DNA of 64,000 nucleotides from Dama dama. Its lineage: Eukaryota > Chordata > Mammalia > Artiodactyla > Cervidae. Made by a program: the position numbers and the translations under genes. The DNA is taken from NCBI RefSeq assembly GCF_033118175.1, contig NC_083701.1:56743001-56807000 (forward strand), in the 5' to 3' direction. The notes under the pieces are model-generated. The model was given only the letters and a program-made list of their open reading frames with translations. It ran no database searches and had not been told where the DNA came from. Below, piece by piece: positions 23,321 through 35,660 of this stretch (positions are counted from its first letter, which is position 1; every line of letters starts with the position of its first letter).

Positions 23321-23436
23321 TTTAAAAAATTAATTAATTTATTTTAATTGGAGGCTAATTACTTTACAATATTGTAGTGGTTTTTGCCATACATTGACAT
23401 AAATCAGCCATGGGTGTACTTGTGTCCCCCATCCAG
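23321..23436 (-). mobile_element. L1 LINE 3' end fragment
   Basis: TTAATTGGAGGCTAATTACT...TGCCATACATTGACATAAATC is antisense to the ruminant L1 3' UTR. About 115 bases, severely 5' truncated. Related GCTTTTTTAAAAAA and GCTTTTAAAAAA at either side suggest a target-site duplication. Confidence 0.75.
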
Positions 23437-25120
23437 AAATGCTTTTAAAAAACAGCTTAGGAATACATAGTATCTAGGCACTATAAGCAATGCAAAGCCA
23501 TGTCTATATGCACAATTTCCCCTTTCTTTGAGCCAACAGGTATCTTGTGAAACAATTCAGGAAGGGAGGACTCTTACACAGTACAGCTCATCCAAGATGT
23601 CCAGAGTGCAGAAAAGTGCCAGAAAAGCAAGGAAGAAAATCCAGACAGTTGAATCACAGGAGAACTTTGACATAGAAATCTCCAAGTCTCAATCATCCAT
23701 CTATATTACCTTCTTGCTTTTTTAAAATATCAAACCATTCGAAATTTCACTGTATGAATTTTTAAAGGAAGCTTTGTGCATTATTTTATTTGGAAACTAG
23801 CAGTTAGCATGAAAGAAGATAAAACAAAATTGAAAACAATGAAAACAAGATACTTTTATTCAACTTTTGAAAGCTCGGCAACTGAAGCCTACTCTATTTG
23901 AAAAAGGGAGATAAACATGTATTTGAGATACTAGTTTTAACACTGGCACTGAATTGAAACTTCCTTCTTGCCTTAATAAGGAACACTGAAAGACAACAAA
24001 CTCAAGAATCTTTTCAATTCATTCAGTTCAATACATATCCATACACCTCCCAAAGTCATCTTGTATAGAATCAGTCACACTGTTCCACACTCTGAGAGAC
24101 ACTTCTTTAGCCAAAGTCCCCTCCAGGCTTCACATTAACATGTGAATTTCAGAGAATCAGGGTTACCTCAGTTGGCAGACAGCCCAGAGAAGGAAAGAGA
24201 TTAAGGTGAAAAATCACTCCCCACCTCCAACCCTATTTTTAAGATGGTAAAAATGAAACAAAGAGAGGAATCACATATGAACAAGGTAGGTAATCCTGGA
24301 TAGTCAGAAGGCTACAGAGAAATCGTAAGACAGAATATGACAGGGCTGATAATGATCAGGGAAGTACTCCAGGTAAACAACTTCAACATGTATTTGTAAA
24401 GTAGACTTTGATGAAACCACAAATTCACTCAACAACTAATTGCTGACTTTGTGCTTTATGCCCAATACTGTACAGTTTCCTGGTTTGTTATCACCACCAA
24501 AGTAGATTAATGAAATATTTATCTATGTAATAACTACAGTCTGTGTGTGCCATGTTCACTCCTATTTCGACAACATATAATGATGCTTTGGGGATCATGA
24601 ATGTCCTATGTACTCCTAGAAGAAGACAATCTTAAATATGAAATGTGAGAGCAGTTATCAATCTAAGCTCCCTGTATACTCAGAAATCTCTTCTATCTCA
24701 TCCATAACAAATATGATGAGCTTCTGCTGAATGTTTCCAGAGATAGGGACTCCTGAACCACACTCACCCAAGACTGTTCTCTTGTAGAGAAAATTGGCTT
24801 CTCTGGAATTCCCAGCCATAGATTCTAGTTCTCAAGCAAGCAATAAAGATGAAATCTTTCTTCCTTTTGACATTTGGAAGCTCATTTTATATTTATCTTG
24901 GGCTCCTCTTTGCCAAGTTCATGGTCCGTAGTTCAAAAAGCTGCTCTTACAAAGCAAATTGTCTTTCCATTAGTTCTCCAGCAGACACATGATCATCTGA
25001 AAATGGGTGCCTGAAACCAGGCATGATACTTCAGATAGAGTTTATAACACAGAATAATAGGATAGTACCCCTTCCCACTATTTAGACCTCACTGTGGGCA
25101 TGGCTGTTTATCCTATCCAC
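23437..25120. other. Unique sequence
   Basis: AT-rich, no gene. A weak L2-like phrase lies near 24,420-24,480. Confidence 0.5.
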
Positions 25121-25612
25121 ATTACATTGGCACTAAGTTGGATAGTACCCCCTCAAATCTCATGTTCTTCCTGGAATCTCAGAATGTGACATCATTTGAA
25201 ATTTGGCCATTACAGATGTAACTGTTTATATTAAGATGAGGTCATAGGGGAACAGTACAGGTCCTTAATCCAATACCACTAGTATCCTTAATGAGAAGAG
25301 AAGAGACACAGATTCAACATGATGAAGGGAGTGGCGTTCATGTCACAAGAACGCCATGTGACAGTGGGGGCAGAGATTAAGGTGATATCTCTGTAAACGG
25401 AGGAACACCGACGATTACAGGCAGCACCAGGAGCTAAAGGAAAGACATGGAACAGATTCTCCCCCAAAAGTCTTTAAAGAGAGAATGGCCCTGCCAACAC
25501 CTTGACTGCAGGCTTCTATCTTCTCGCACTGTGAGAAAATAAACTTCTGTTGTTTTAAGTCACCCAGTGGGTGATAATTTGTTAGAGCAGACTCGGAAAA
25601 CTTACACAGTAG
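25121..25612 (+). mobile_element. Ancient MER/LTR-class repeat
   Basis: AAGATGAGGTCATAGGGGAAC, TTAATCCAATACCACTAGTATC, GAACGCCATGTGACAGTGGG, ACATGGAACAGATTCTCCCC and GAAAATAAACTTCTGTTGTT TTAAGTCACCCAG follow a common old mammalian repeat in order. It includes an AATAAA near its 3' end. Name not certain. Confidence 0.55.
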
Positions 25613-25863
25613 TTCTGTCTCGCACATAAATAACACACTTCTTTTTTGTTTTTGTTTTGTTTTCCTTCCAGTAATTGATCATCAATGAAGCAAGTTTTTC
25701 CATCAGGAATCCATGTAGTGAACATGAGTATGTCTGCCCAGCATTATCTAGTCCCTTCTTTCCAGTAGGGGTGGATTACAGATTATGCCTTGGTAGCCCC
25801 TTGGGTCCATAAGTACAGGGGTGGTGGGCTGCCAGTCATGATGCCCTGTTATTCCTCTGTATT

Positions 25864-26610
25864 TGTTCCCAAAATGCAAGTCCATGTGCCTGATGCACAG
25901 CGAGGCCAAACAATACAAAACATCAGAGTTTGGAGTAGAGAAAGATTTATTACAGGGCCCTGCAAGGAGATGAGTGGCTCTTGCTTTAAAAACCCTGAAC
26001 TCCCCAAAAGCTTTCAGCAAAGCCCTTTTCTAGGAAAGGTGAGGGAGGGGTGTGGTTAGTTGCTGCAAACATCTTATGTCAGATCCTTAGTTCTTAAGGT
26101 CAACTAATGATGCTCCTGTAAATCTCCACCAAATCTTCTCTGTTCTGATAAGCAAGGGTCCAGGTCCCAAGGTACAACTTTCACCCTCCAAAGTCTGGTC
26201 CCGGCTAAGAGGAGACACATCTCAGTTGGCAGGAGGTCCCTCAGGGCCAGGTTCCCAGACCCTACCCAGCGGTCATCACTGACGGAGCCAGGTGCCTGAC
26301 CCAACTGGCTCTCAGGCTCCTCAGGCCACACAAATGGGGCGGGGGCAGGTCCCACAGGTTGTGACCTGCAGACTCACTGCTGTTAGGTCACAGAGGAGAG
26401 GATGCGGGAGACATTCACGGCTGCCATGAAGGCCTGAGCCAAGGCCAGTGGGCGGCCTTGGTGAGGGCTCTGGAGCCCTACAGAACACCGCCCTCAGCCT
26501 ATTCCCCAGGCCCTCCAGCTCACACACTGGCCCAAGGCCTGGTGAGCTGGAGGGTCCTGGGGAGAGGCTGGGATCCACCTCCTATCTCACTATCTCACGA
26601 CCAACACTCT
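25864..26610 (-). mobile_element. Endogenous-retrovirus LTR (solo), minus strand
   Basis: On the minus strand: a decayed TATA region (CTAGAAAAGGGCTTTGCTGA), then AATAAATCTTTCTC as polyadenylation signal and R/U5, ending TTTTGGGAACA at 25,864 with the canonical CA. GC-rich U3 sequence lies to the right; its outer end is not clear and 26,610 is a guess. No internal retroviral genes and no partner LTR seen, consistent with a solo LTR. Confidence 0.5.
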
Positions 26611-27535
26611 GCCAACAGTTGACCGAAACCCCCCACTAAAGGCTGCTCGGTGACAGCTGGTTGATGTGGGCGGGACCCACTTCGTGCTGACCAATGGCTG
26701 AGCCAGACTCATTGCCAAGTAACACGGTGAGGAGTAACGGCGCCCTGGGAGGGCAGTGCTCTGTTACAAACTGGCCCTTTTTCTCTCTTTCTGGCTCTCT
26801 TAGAATTCTGAGTCTTGGGCACTGAGACCCAATCATGGAAAACAGCTAGAGTTGACTTATTCCAGCACCAGGTTATCATTTCCAAGGTCTCCTTCTTCAG
26901 CATTTCCTTTGATCCCATAAACTCCTCCAGGACCGTACACTGAATCCCTTTCTGTTTAAATAATCCAGAATCAGTTTCTATTTAATTCAGTTAAGGAATG
27001 CTGATAAATTACAAAACTGAAGCTTTGAGTTTTGTTCTGTTGTGTTTTATTGCCTATCTGATTTTGACTTACCACTACTAGTAGGTTCCACTGAAATTTC
27101 AGCTTCATTGCATTCCCTTCCATTAATTCGCTCAAAACTTTTCCATGTATAATTGTCTGTAATGGATTTACTACTGTGTTCTGCAAGCCTCTGCACCTCT
27201 GCTCAAGAAGAGGAAGCTGATGAAAAACTTAAAAGAAATGAATGCACAGTTTCCACCTGGACTACTAACAACCATTTCACTCTCACTCTGATTAACAGTG
27301 AACTAGTCAATGGTTCGGGCCCTAAATCAGGTCCAACCTGAAGCCAGATACATATACTCCCATGTTTTACTCAGTTACACATTCATGAAGCCTCTCTTTT
27401 TATTCCCTTCTCAAGTCACTTAAAATCAAGTTTTCTGATTCTTTACGGTGAAAATATATGAACAAATTCAAGTTTAAATAGCTACTTTCAAGGGCATTGC
27501 TGAAGTATGGTGAATTAGCAGCGTACAAGGACAAA
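26611..27535. other. Unique sequence
   Basis: Slightly GC-rich to 26,760, then AT-rich. No gene recognised. Confidence 0.45.
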
Positions 27536-27715
27536 GAAGGGTGCGGGCATCATGCTAAGATCTTACTTGCTTATCTTACTGAAACATCACAAGAATCATA
27601 CCCATAATCTGGTCAATGTGATTTGCAAAAGATAGGAGAAGCTGGAAAGTCAAGTGATATGTCCAAGTTTTCACAGCTAGTGATTGAAACATGGAGATTT
27701 GAATTCAAGTTTGAA
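27536..27715 (-). mobile_element. MIR SINE fragment
   Basis: Antisense MIR: AAGTGATATGTCCAAGTTTTCACAGCTAG and nearby GAATTCAAGTTTGAA. Diverged. Confidence 0.5.
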
Positions 27716-28240
27716 TGATTCAAAAGGGAATGTTTGTTCAAAGTTTCCATCTGTCCTGGTTTTCAGTTTTAAGTCTTTCATTATCACAACTGATAATATA
27801 TAGTTACCATAAGTTACAAGTAAGACAACATACATAAAATACTTTACAACTCATAAAGTATTTCCAACACATGCAGATTTTTATATTTTCACCGAATCTG
27901 AAACTCTTCAAGGAACCACAATGGCAACAGCACTGATTTAAAACAAAAACAAAACTATTAACTTAGCAACAGAGCCATCAACAAGGGCCAATATTCAATT
28001 TTGTTCATTCTAATTAAGAAAAAATAAAGATATACTAGATCATTCTGATCATTTAAGTGAAAAGTTGAGTTGAGCTCCTGTACAAATTCAATTAGAGATC
28101 CACTGATGCCTTTTTAAATTTGTCTATAAAAGACCTTTATAACAACTGAAAAGAGAAGTTCTTGAGTTGAATAACCATTTTTAAATAAACAGAATAAACA
28201 TGGCTTTAACCAAGAAAATAAGTGTGCTCTAAAGTGGAGA

Positions 28241-28350
28241 ATGTTGGGATGGAGACTCTGAAAATACACTCAGCTGAAATTATGTAGCAAAACCTTGGGC
28301 AAGTTACACCATAATCCTGAGTCCCCAAGGCCCCATCAGTCAAAAGAGGA
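28241..28350 (+). mobile_element. MIR SINE fragment
   Basis: ACCTTGGGCAAGTTACACC with the following CCCATCAGTCAAAAGAGG resembles the MIR core. Short. Confidence 0.4.
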
Positions 28351-28559
28351 CAACAGACCATTTCACCTTCAAAACCCCATCCTAACTATGATCCACTCCC
28401 ATGTCCTTTTCCATCTCAGTTTGCTCACCAACGGCCCCACTGCTTCCCCATCCTGGACAGTAACCATTTAAATTTCAGCACTAGAAGGACACGTAAGCCC
28501 ATCACCATCACTATTGACAGGCACTTTGCTTTGAAAATATTTCCTCTAACCCTACAGTG

Positions 28560-28735
28560 AACTCTATAGGAGAAAAGAAAATTTCTTTCAGAGATGAGGA
28601 AATTGGAGCACCATGAGGTAATTAAAAAAACAAAAAACAAAACAAAACAAAAAACAACCCTCATCTAAAGTCACAAAACTACTAAGGAAGAGTGCCGATC
28701 AATTCCTTGGACGGCTATACCTCTTTTCTGCTAAT
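28560..28735 (-). mobile_element. MIR SINE fragment with (AAAAC)n inside
   Basis: Antisense MIR phrases CAGAGATGAGGAAATTGGAGC and TCTAAAGTCACAAAACTAC are separated by an A-rich run of AAAAC units (about 28,624-28,656). The run is a later simple-repeat expansion or insertion. Confidence 0.5.
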
Positions 28736-31569
28736 GGGTAGTGAGTGTTCTGGCTCATCTGTTGGTCTTTTCCAAATACATCAAATTGATTCACAAGCCA
28801 GGGTGCAACGCTAGTACAAATCAAAACTGCTGAAATCATGTTTCATAATCCAGAAGACTAAGATCTATGCTTGCTCAGTGGAGCCCCAGACCAATGTCAA
28901 GTACCAGGCAAGTTTGTGTATAAAAGAAGCTGCTTCCAGCACCCGTAACTGTGCTCCCAATGACAAACAATATATCTCTTTCACCTCTTTAAAGGACAGA
29001 GACAGCTCTAAACCACAAAATTAGAAGGGATTGTATCAACCAACTTAGCCTAGTATTCAGATTCCAAATGATATCACATAATGAATATTCCAGAGATAGA
29101 AGAGACACACTCTTTATAATGAAGGCTGAAAGTCTTGGGAAATCTTCTAGGCTATTTGCTTCTTCAGATGAATAAGCATTTATGAACGCAAGTAAAACCT
29201 TCCACAGGCAAGGTTACCTTGCTAATAATGTAAAATGAAATTAAAAACTGAAACTCTCTTTGCCTTTGCTATAGCATAAATTTCAAATTCTTGCTTTTGT
29301 GTTGTTCTCACTCTTAAATTCCGCAAGGGCAACATACACTGTTCAATAAAATTTCCAATCTTTACACTGCCCTTCTCCTAACTGGACAGTAACTGACCTG
29401 CCGCAGTGACCACCAAGTTTGTTTACAGGTAAAAGAAGCTGCCCTATCAGTTCATTCCCCATTCCCAATACTTAATACTCAGAGTTTAAAGCATAGGTAG
29501 TACCTAGTACAGCAGAGATGCTCAGCTCTGTAATCTTTGTTATTAGTTTCATCAAAATAGTGACAGATAGACTCAGTTTTTGAAAGTGAACCCTTGTTGC
29601 AGTTTTATTGATGACAATGATTTGAAATTCTGCTTCACTCTAACCATCTATACCAGCCAGCCTACTGCCTCCTACTATGGCTATTAAATGTATAAAAGGG
29701 CACACTTCAGCTCAACAAGTATCTGCGGGAAAAGAAACCATCTCTCCTTGCTCAGATGTCAAACAAAATCAATAACTATTTCCAAAAGAAAGGAAGAGGT
29801 AGACAAGAACTGACCCTTTTCACCTCAAATTGCTCACTCCCTCCTTGTCTGATCTATAGAGAAACCCATGTAACTGTTTCCCTCCTATTTTTTTTCCTCC
29901 TTCTGTATTTCACCAAGGTGGTCTGAAGTATCAATATTTTCAAGAACAAGGCTATATATGTCTCTATAGCCTCTTCAAATGTAATGAAAATGAATACCCT
30001 TCTTGTGTTTCTTTGTGGAGACAGACTTTTAGAGACATACATGAAATACATGCATGTTACTCTAAATAAACGTGCTTGAGCAAACCAATTGCAATGCACA
30101 ATGCAGCTCAACAATGAGTTCAAGTGTCCAGAAGAGAACCTGCTAGTGCTGAAATGACACAGGCTAGCTGAATTTACAAAGAGTATTATCATTGGTTCAG
30201 ATTATCTTCTTGCGGCTTCACACAGCCCATGAGAAGTGCCCTCGATCAACACTAGTGTGGCTCACAGTGAAGTTCTGTTTTCCTCAGTTCTTTCCCTCTT
30301 GTCTTCGGGAAGAGGAAGCCTTCCTAAAATCAAGAATATGCGACTATACAAACAACTGAATAAGGCAATTCAGGGCCACAAGCAGAGAAACTGAGGTTGC
30401 CTTTGTGGAAAACAAGGGCTCTCTCCCCCAATATTTTTCCAAGAGCCAAAGCTCTGTTCCTCTTAGAAGCAGGAGACAGTTGTTTGTGTTTGTACACACA
30501 GGAGTGAAGGAGGGGATACTGACGGCCCCAGAGACTAAGCAGGAGCCTCTTCTGCCCTGTGAATTCCTGAGGGACTGCGGGCTGGTGACGGCCAACGAGG
30601 GAGGGAATGGTTATTATAACAAGAAAGGAAGTAAGCAGCCCTAATGAGAATCCCTTTAGAATGAATTCTGAAACCAGTCAGCCAACCAACAGAAGCACTG
30701 TGTGGGTGGAAGTAGGTAGAGGGCAGAGGCTGGAAATGCTGACCAAATCTCTTCAGTGTCATCATGACCAGGGTCTTATCTAACAGGTGTTTCGGCGTTC
30801 TGAATTCCTGCACGTGGGCCATCTGAGAACAGAGCCCCGATCTTATTACATCTATGAGTGTAAGCTATTGCTCCTCTTCTCCAGGCGGTGTATTGTACTG
30901 CCGGCCAGAAAGGTTTGCTTCTCAATACATGCCTTGCTGTCGATTTAAAACTGAAACTAAATCCATGAAAATTATATGGGATTCTTACCTTTCTGTATGG
31001 ACACGTACAAACACTAAGGTTTCACCTGGGAACATTTCATGAGGCTTCTAATAAATGTTCAGCTAACATTTTCCTCAGATTCAGTTCAATTCCTCACTAC
31101 ATGAAGAATTTATTAAATTTAAAATAAATTAATATTAATTTTTAAAAAAGCTATGTATTTTTAAAAGCAATTGAACAAGTTTCACTGAACAAATTCAGTG
31201 AAAAATACTGCAGTAGAACAGTTTTAACTTGTTTTCATTAAAAAAAAAAAAAGCTTACTCAGCTCCTGTGCATACTATATGTGTCTTTTCTGACAGTCCC
31301 AATCTATTTTAGGACCTCTTTTTTGAAGGCTGAAAAGAAGTTCTGCTAAAAGGAAATCTCTTTAATTTACTTTATTAAAACAAGTGTTTTTGTACATGGG
31401 GGACAGTTGGCAAAGGGAGTCTCTTAATATATTAACTACTCTTGATTTTTCAAGGTAAACTTCCAGTGAAAATATGTGAAAGCATCCTGACAGGAGTAGC
31501 GTTTCATTCTAATCACACCTGTTCTAAGTCAGGGTTCCTCATGTTCAGTACTGCTGACATCTGTGTGTG
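28736..31569. other. Unique sequence (2.8 kb)
   Basis: No repeat family recognised. TATAAAAG occurs at about 28,919 and 29,691 but without any downstream exon evidence. Open frames at 30,344-30,822 lack support. Confidence 0.5.
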
Positions 31570-31833
31570 TCTGTGTGTGCTCAGTCGTGTCTTGACTTTT
31601 GTGACCACATGAACTGTTAGCCTGCCAGAGTCCTGTGTCCATGGAATTTCCCAAGCAGGAATACTGGAGTGGGTTGCCCACCAGGCTCCTCTGTCTATGG
31701 AATTTCCCAGGCAAGAATACAGGAGTGGGTTGCCATCTCCTTCTCCAGAAGATTTTCCTGATCCAGGGATTAAACTAGCATCTCCTGCATTGGCAGGCAA
31801 ATTCTTTACCACCATGCCACCTGGGAAGCCCCA
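31570..31833 (-). mobile_element. Bov-tA SINE with internal core duplication
   Basis: Minus strand: head GGGGCTTCCCAGGTGGCATGG to the Bov core ending ACACGACTGAGC. The core piece containing CCAGGCTCCTCTGTC/TATGGAATTT and GGAGTGGGTTGCC occurs twice in tandem (about 31,628-31,680 and 31,681-31,729). The proximal flank is a TGTGTCTGTGTG run. Open frames here are SINE artefacts. Confidence 0.92.
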
Positions 31834-31850
31834 GCTGGATAATTCTTTGC

Positions 31851-31863
31851 TGGGGGGGGGGGG
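31851..31863 (+). repeat. G13 homopolymer
   Basis: An uninterrupted run of about 13 G just right of the SINE. Length may be inexact through sequencing. Confidence 0.8.
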
Positions 31864-33400
31864 GCAACTCAATATATTGTAGAATATTAGCAACTTCCCT
31901 GGCCTCTGCAAAAAGGATGCCAGCAGCACCCCTCCCCACCAAAGAGTGACAATCAGAACATCTCCAGGTGCCGCCAGTGTTCTCTAGGGGGCAAAACTGC
32001 CCCTGTTGAGAACCAAAGTTCCAAACCTACCAATAAGATCTATTCCCTGGAGTAAGAGAAAGTGATTTCTCTTTTCCCACTTTGGTTAATATTTCTCTCA
32101 CTCATTATTCTGCTTCATCAAGCCATTTTACCTTTTTTTTTTTTTTTTTGGTAATGCCTTTACCTTAGGGCTGCAAAGAACTATTGATTATTGATTATTT
32201 CCTAAAGCAAACCTGAATTTAGGGAACAGCTCTCCAGGAAAATTATTGTCAAGCTAGACTTCTGAAGACTAGGAATCAGTCCAACAGTACAACCCTTTGT
32301 ATTTCAAATGCAGGAAGTTTGGAGTTAAGGAAAGAAGGGTTTTCTCATTTCATACTGAATTTAGCATTATATAAATGAAGTTTTACCTCCACACTCACAT
32401 AATATCTTCAGATGCCTAAACTCTACTTGATATCCTAATCAATTTGCCTAACTCTCCTTCCTCCATGACTCTCCAGCAAAAAACAGACAACCATATTTGG
32501 TTACATCTATTTGAACAGCACTCTGGGGAGAATTAACAGGCAAAATAATAGTTTATTTTACCTTCACCACATGTATTAACAATAATCAATGAAGAAAAAA
32601 CAGTGGTAGAAGCAGAAAATGACAGTAAATATCTTTTTATTCCAACTTTTCACCTTATAGATATCCAGAATCATGGTCATATTTCAAAAGGTATATTCCA
32701 GTAGTTACTAGAAACTGGACTAGCCACTGTCATATGGAATAAGATGATATATCCCTGCCATTAGAAGCTTGTTGCTCTTTCTGCTGTGTCCCTCCAAGGG
32801 TCAGTGATCATCCTGCAAGACCACCCATCCTATGGTCCCCATCCCTTTTTTAGAGTTCCTCACTTCCCTTCCTCTGAGTCTGCCCCCCTGCAATCTGGAT
32901 GTTCAGAATTATTTCTGATGACTGCACACACCATCCCAGAGCCCAGCCCCCAGGGACATGGGCAGACAGTAGGTACAGCTCTCACTCCCCCTTCTGTGAG
33001 GCCCTCCACAGATGGCACCAGTTTCCAGAGCTGACTTCATCCTCATTTTTCATATTTGGTGAGGTCTCACTTAAAATATGGCTCCGATGACAGAATACAG
33101 AAAGTTGGATGGAGTCTGAAAAGCGGTGGACATGGTGACCGCTCCCGCTCTGCCGCCCCCTCCCCTTCCAATTGCCGATCTGTACATTGCAGAAGCTTCT
33201 TCCCCGCCTTGACGTTGGTGGGTAAAATATCTGCTCGTCAAGGAGGCGCTTTTACACACAGCTTTTTTGCCCTCCGAGTTGGTTTAGTCTACTAATCTAG
33301 TCATTTTCTTTTTCAAGTTACAATTTAATTACCTGTGGGGAACTCAGGGGAGACCCACCTCCGGAGAACCAGTAAGTGCCACTCACTCTGTCCAGTCATC
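31864..33400. other. Unique sequence left of the CpG island
   Basis: T18 run near 32,134-32,152; otherwise unassigned. If the minus-strand promoter call is right, this is first-intron sequence. Confidence 0.45.
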
Positions 33401-35048
33401 TGGCCTCTCTAGCTATTTGGAGCCATCACTTGGGGTCCGCGGGGCAACATCACCGAGTCACCTGCAGGGGCAGCAGAGCGAACTGCGGAACCCCCGCCCC
33501 GCCCCCGCCCCCCGTGAGTGACGCCCCAGGGAAAGAGCCTGGGGGCATTCGGGAGCCCCTCTAACCAACGGGATTCCTGGGATTCCCTCTGGCAGAAGAG
33601 GGACAGCCGCGTCCTCCGGGTACCGAATCGGAAGACAAGACCGGCATCAGGTGTGGGGGTGTGCAGGAGCCGGGAGGAGGTTAAAGAAAAGCATCTCTGG
33701 ATGAGCAAAGAATGTGACCCTAGGGAAAGGAGGCAGAAGAGACGCAGGAAAGCACGTTTCCTTTAATCCCCTCCCCGTGCCGCCTGTGGAGCCCTGGATC
33801 TCCTCGTCATGGAGACAGACTGCAGCAACACAGGCGACCCGGGCGGGCAACACGCACAGTGGCGCGCGCACACACGCATACTCACACGCCCCGCCGCGAG
33901 TTGCACACTGCAGACTTCTGCCTGACTTCCCGGCCCCAAGCACCTTCGGGGCGAGACCGCAGACTCCTGTGGCCTAGAGCAGAAACCCCCTTCCACACAC
34001 ATCCCCTGAAACACACACATTCAGGTCCTGCTTTGGACCCCAAGGGTGCTGGGAACCACTTAAGGGAAGCACGGACAGCTCCCCTGCAAACGACTACCTT
34101 CCCAGTTGCCTGATCCGGTCAACCTACAAACTCGCCTTAAGCAAGCTGCCCGGTGATCCAGCCAGGTAGGAGATGAAGGAGGAGCTGCCTTGCAAGTAAA
34201 CCTCAGAGAACGGCTACTAAGTCACTATTCAGAGGACCGCACGTAGCAGCCTCCAAGCCTCTCCAGAGCCTGTTGGCCCCAGCCCTAGCCCCATTCCTCT
34301 GCTTGATCGCTGCACTGTTCCCCTCCTCCCTTCACTCAAATCCCCCAGCGATTTTCCAGCTGGCCCTTCCAGGCCACTTTCTGCATCCATCCTCTCTGCC
34401 CAGCCAGTTCCCAACATTTGGCCCCGCATATTCGCTGCAAAGACCTTGAGCCAAGGCTGCCTCTCTCCGTCATTATACTACCCTGATCTGGTACAGATTC
34501 CCCAAATTATTCGAGTCCACTCGCTTCCCGAAGCAGACGGCCTCTTCCACCGGCGTCCTTTGCTCTGGTTCAAATCCGCTTTCCACGCGCCCCACTTTCC
34601 ATCCACCTTCCCTCCCGCCGCTCCAGCCAGGACGCGCTCATCCTCTCCTGTGCCTTCCACACTGGGTTCTCACGTCGCTCCCACCTTATCCCCCGGGGAC
34701 ACCCCTCTTTCCCTCTGCGGCTGTCCTCAGCTAGGAGCCCGCATCCCAAACCCAGACTCCCCAGCCGGTACCAGCCCGCTTCCTGGCAGTGCGGTCCTCC
34801 CCTCTCCCCAAGTTGGCCTCCTTAGCCTCCACCGGAGTCAGTCCGGCCCTCGGGCTTTGCCGGTCCCCCGGCTCCCACATCCCAGTGGTCATCACTTTCA
34901 AACTGGCCAGAAGGCTGGCCGAGGCGCCGGGCACCGGGGGGGGCAGAGGGGCCAGCCGGCTTTCCGGAGCACCAGCCGCGCCTCCCGCCAGGGCTTCCCG
35001 GGGGGCGCCGGTCCCTCGCCCCACCGCCCAGCCACCTCACAAACTTAC

Positions 35049-35355
35049 TTGCGGGTCGCCGGGAGGGGGCTGCGGTGAGCGGCGGCGGGCCCGGCGGCGG
35101 CGGCGGCTGCGGCGGCGAGTGCGCCCCTCTCGGCGGGGCTGGGCTGCGCGGCGCCGGCGCTGCGCTCTTGCGGCCGCGCGGTGGACGGGCTCAGCCTGAC
35201 GCAGCCCGGTTTTGCCCCCGCCGCCGCCGAGGCCGCCGAGCGCTTCCAGACATGCTCAGATTCCAGACCTGCCCGCGTGGAAGCTACCATGAGCGAGCGG
35301 CGGCGGGGGAGACAGAAAGGAGGCGGCCGCCCGCCGGAGGCTACCACGCCGGAGG
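35049..35355 (-). other. Candidate first exon of an unidentified minus-strand gene
   Basis: The minus strand ends an open, GC-rich segment at CGACCCGCAA followed by a complete donor GTAAGT (plus 35,043-35,048). A MEF2/TATA-like box lies 30-40 bases upstream of the proposed start near 35,355. A minus-strand ATG at 35,290-35,288 opens 80 codons plus two bases to the donor (beginning MVASTRAGLESEHVWKRS, then alanine- and proline-rich). This may be coding or just 5' UTR with upstream ATGs; a second ATG at about 35,254 gives a short closed frame. No second exon was found. I cannot name the gene. Confidence 0.4.
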
Positions 35356-35382
35356 CCGAGGGAAAGGGGGGGCGCCGCGCCG

Positions 35383-35392
35383 CTAAAAATAG
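35383..35392 (-). promoter_or_regulatory. MEF2-type / TATA-like box
   Basis: CTAAAAATAG on plus, CTATTTTTAG on minus: an exact match to the MEF2 consensus YTAWWWWTAR. It sits alone as an AT-rich decamer in nearly pure GC sequence, which argues for selection. It could act as the TATA-like element for the minus-strand start. A TTTAAA lies 25 bases upstream (35,417-35,422). Confidence 0.5.
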
Positions 35393-35660
35393 CTCTTGCG
35401 GAAGCCGCTGCTCGGGTTTAAAGCGCCCCCCCCGGCCCCGCCACGGCTGCCTTTGCGCTCGCGCGTCCCCGCAACCGGGGACTGGGGACCTGAGCGCGCG
35501 CGCGTCCTGCTAGGTCCCTGCCCGCACTGGGAACCCCACCCCGGGGAAAAAAACCGAGCTCTGCGCCCCAGCACCCGAGAGTTTTCTCCGGAACTAAGCC
35601 CCAGGCTTCCCCGATTTCGGGCTCCAGCCTGTCGGGCAGCCCGAATTTCAGGCTGTCGCC

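Larger units (their letters stand above)
33400..35660. promoter_or_regulatory. CpG island promoter region
   Basis: CpG is rare across the window but dense here, most of all at 34,860-35,530 (GGCGGCGGCGG and GCGCGCGCG runs). GC-box clusters such as CCCCGCCCCGCCCCCGCC lie near 33,491-33,512 and on both sides of 35.4 kb. Such islands normally mark promoters of broadly expressed or developmental genes and can fire in both directions. Several long GC-rich open frames on both strands (for example 34,446-35,078 plus, starting at TTG) are expected by composition and are not called as genes. Confidence 0.85.

Noticed and set aside
28915..29700. TATAAAAG motifs suggesting promoters
   Set aside because: No CpG cluster, exon, donor or start codon context nearby; expected by chance in AT-rich DNA.
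34446..35078. 210-codon plus-strand open frame, proline- and serine-rich
   Set aside because: Starts at TTG, lies in GC-rich CpG-island DNA where stops are rare, overlaps equally open frames on both strands, and crosses the proposed minus-strand donor.
35181..35513. Plus-strand frame with MSERRRGRQKGGGRPP, which recalls the start of neuregulin-1
   Set aside because: Similarity stops after a few basic residues, the frame's first codon is GTG, and there is no donor or immunoglobulin-domain exon after it. Too weak to name.
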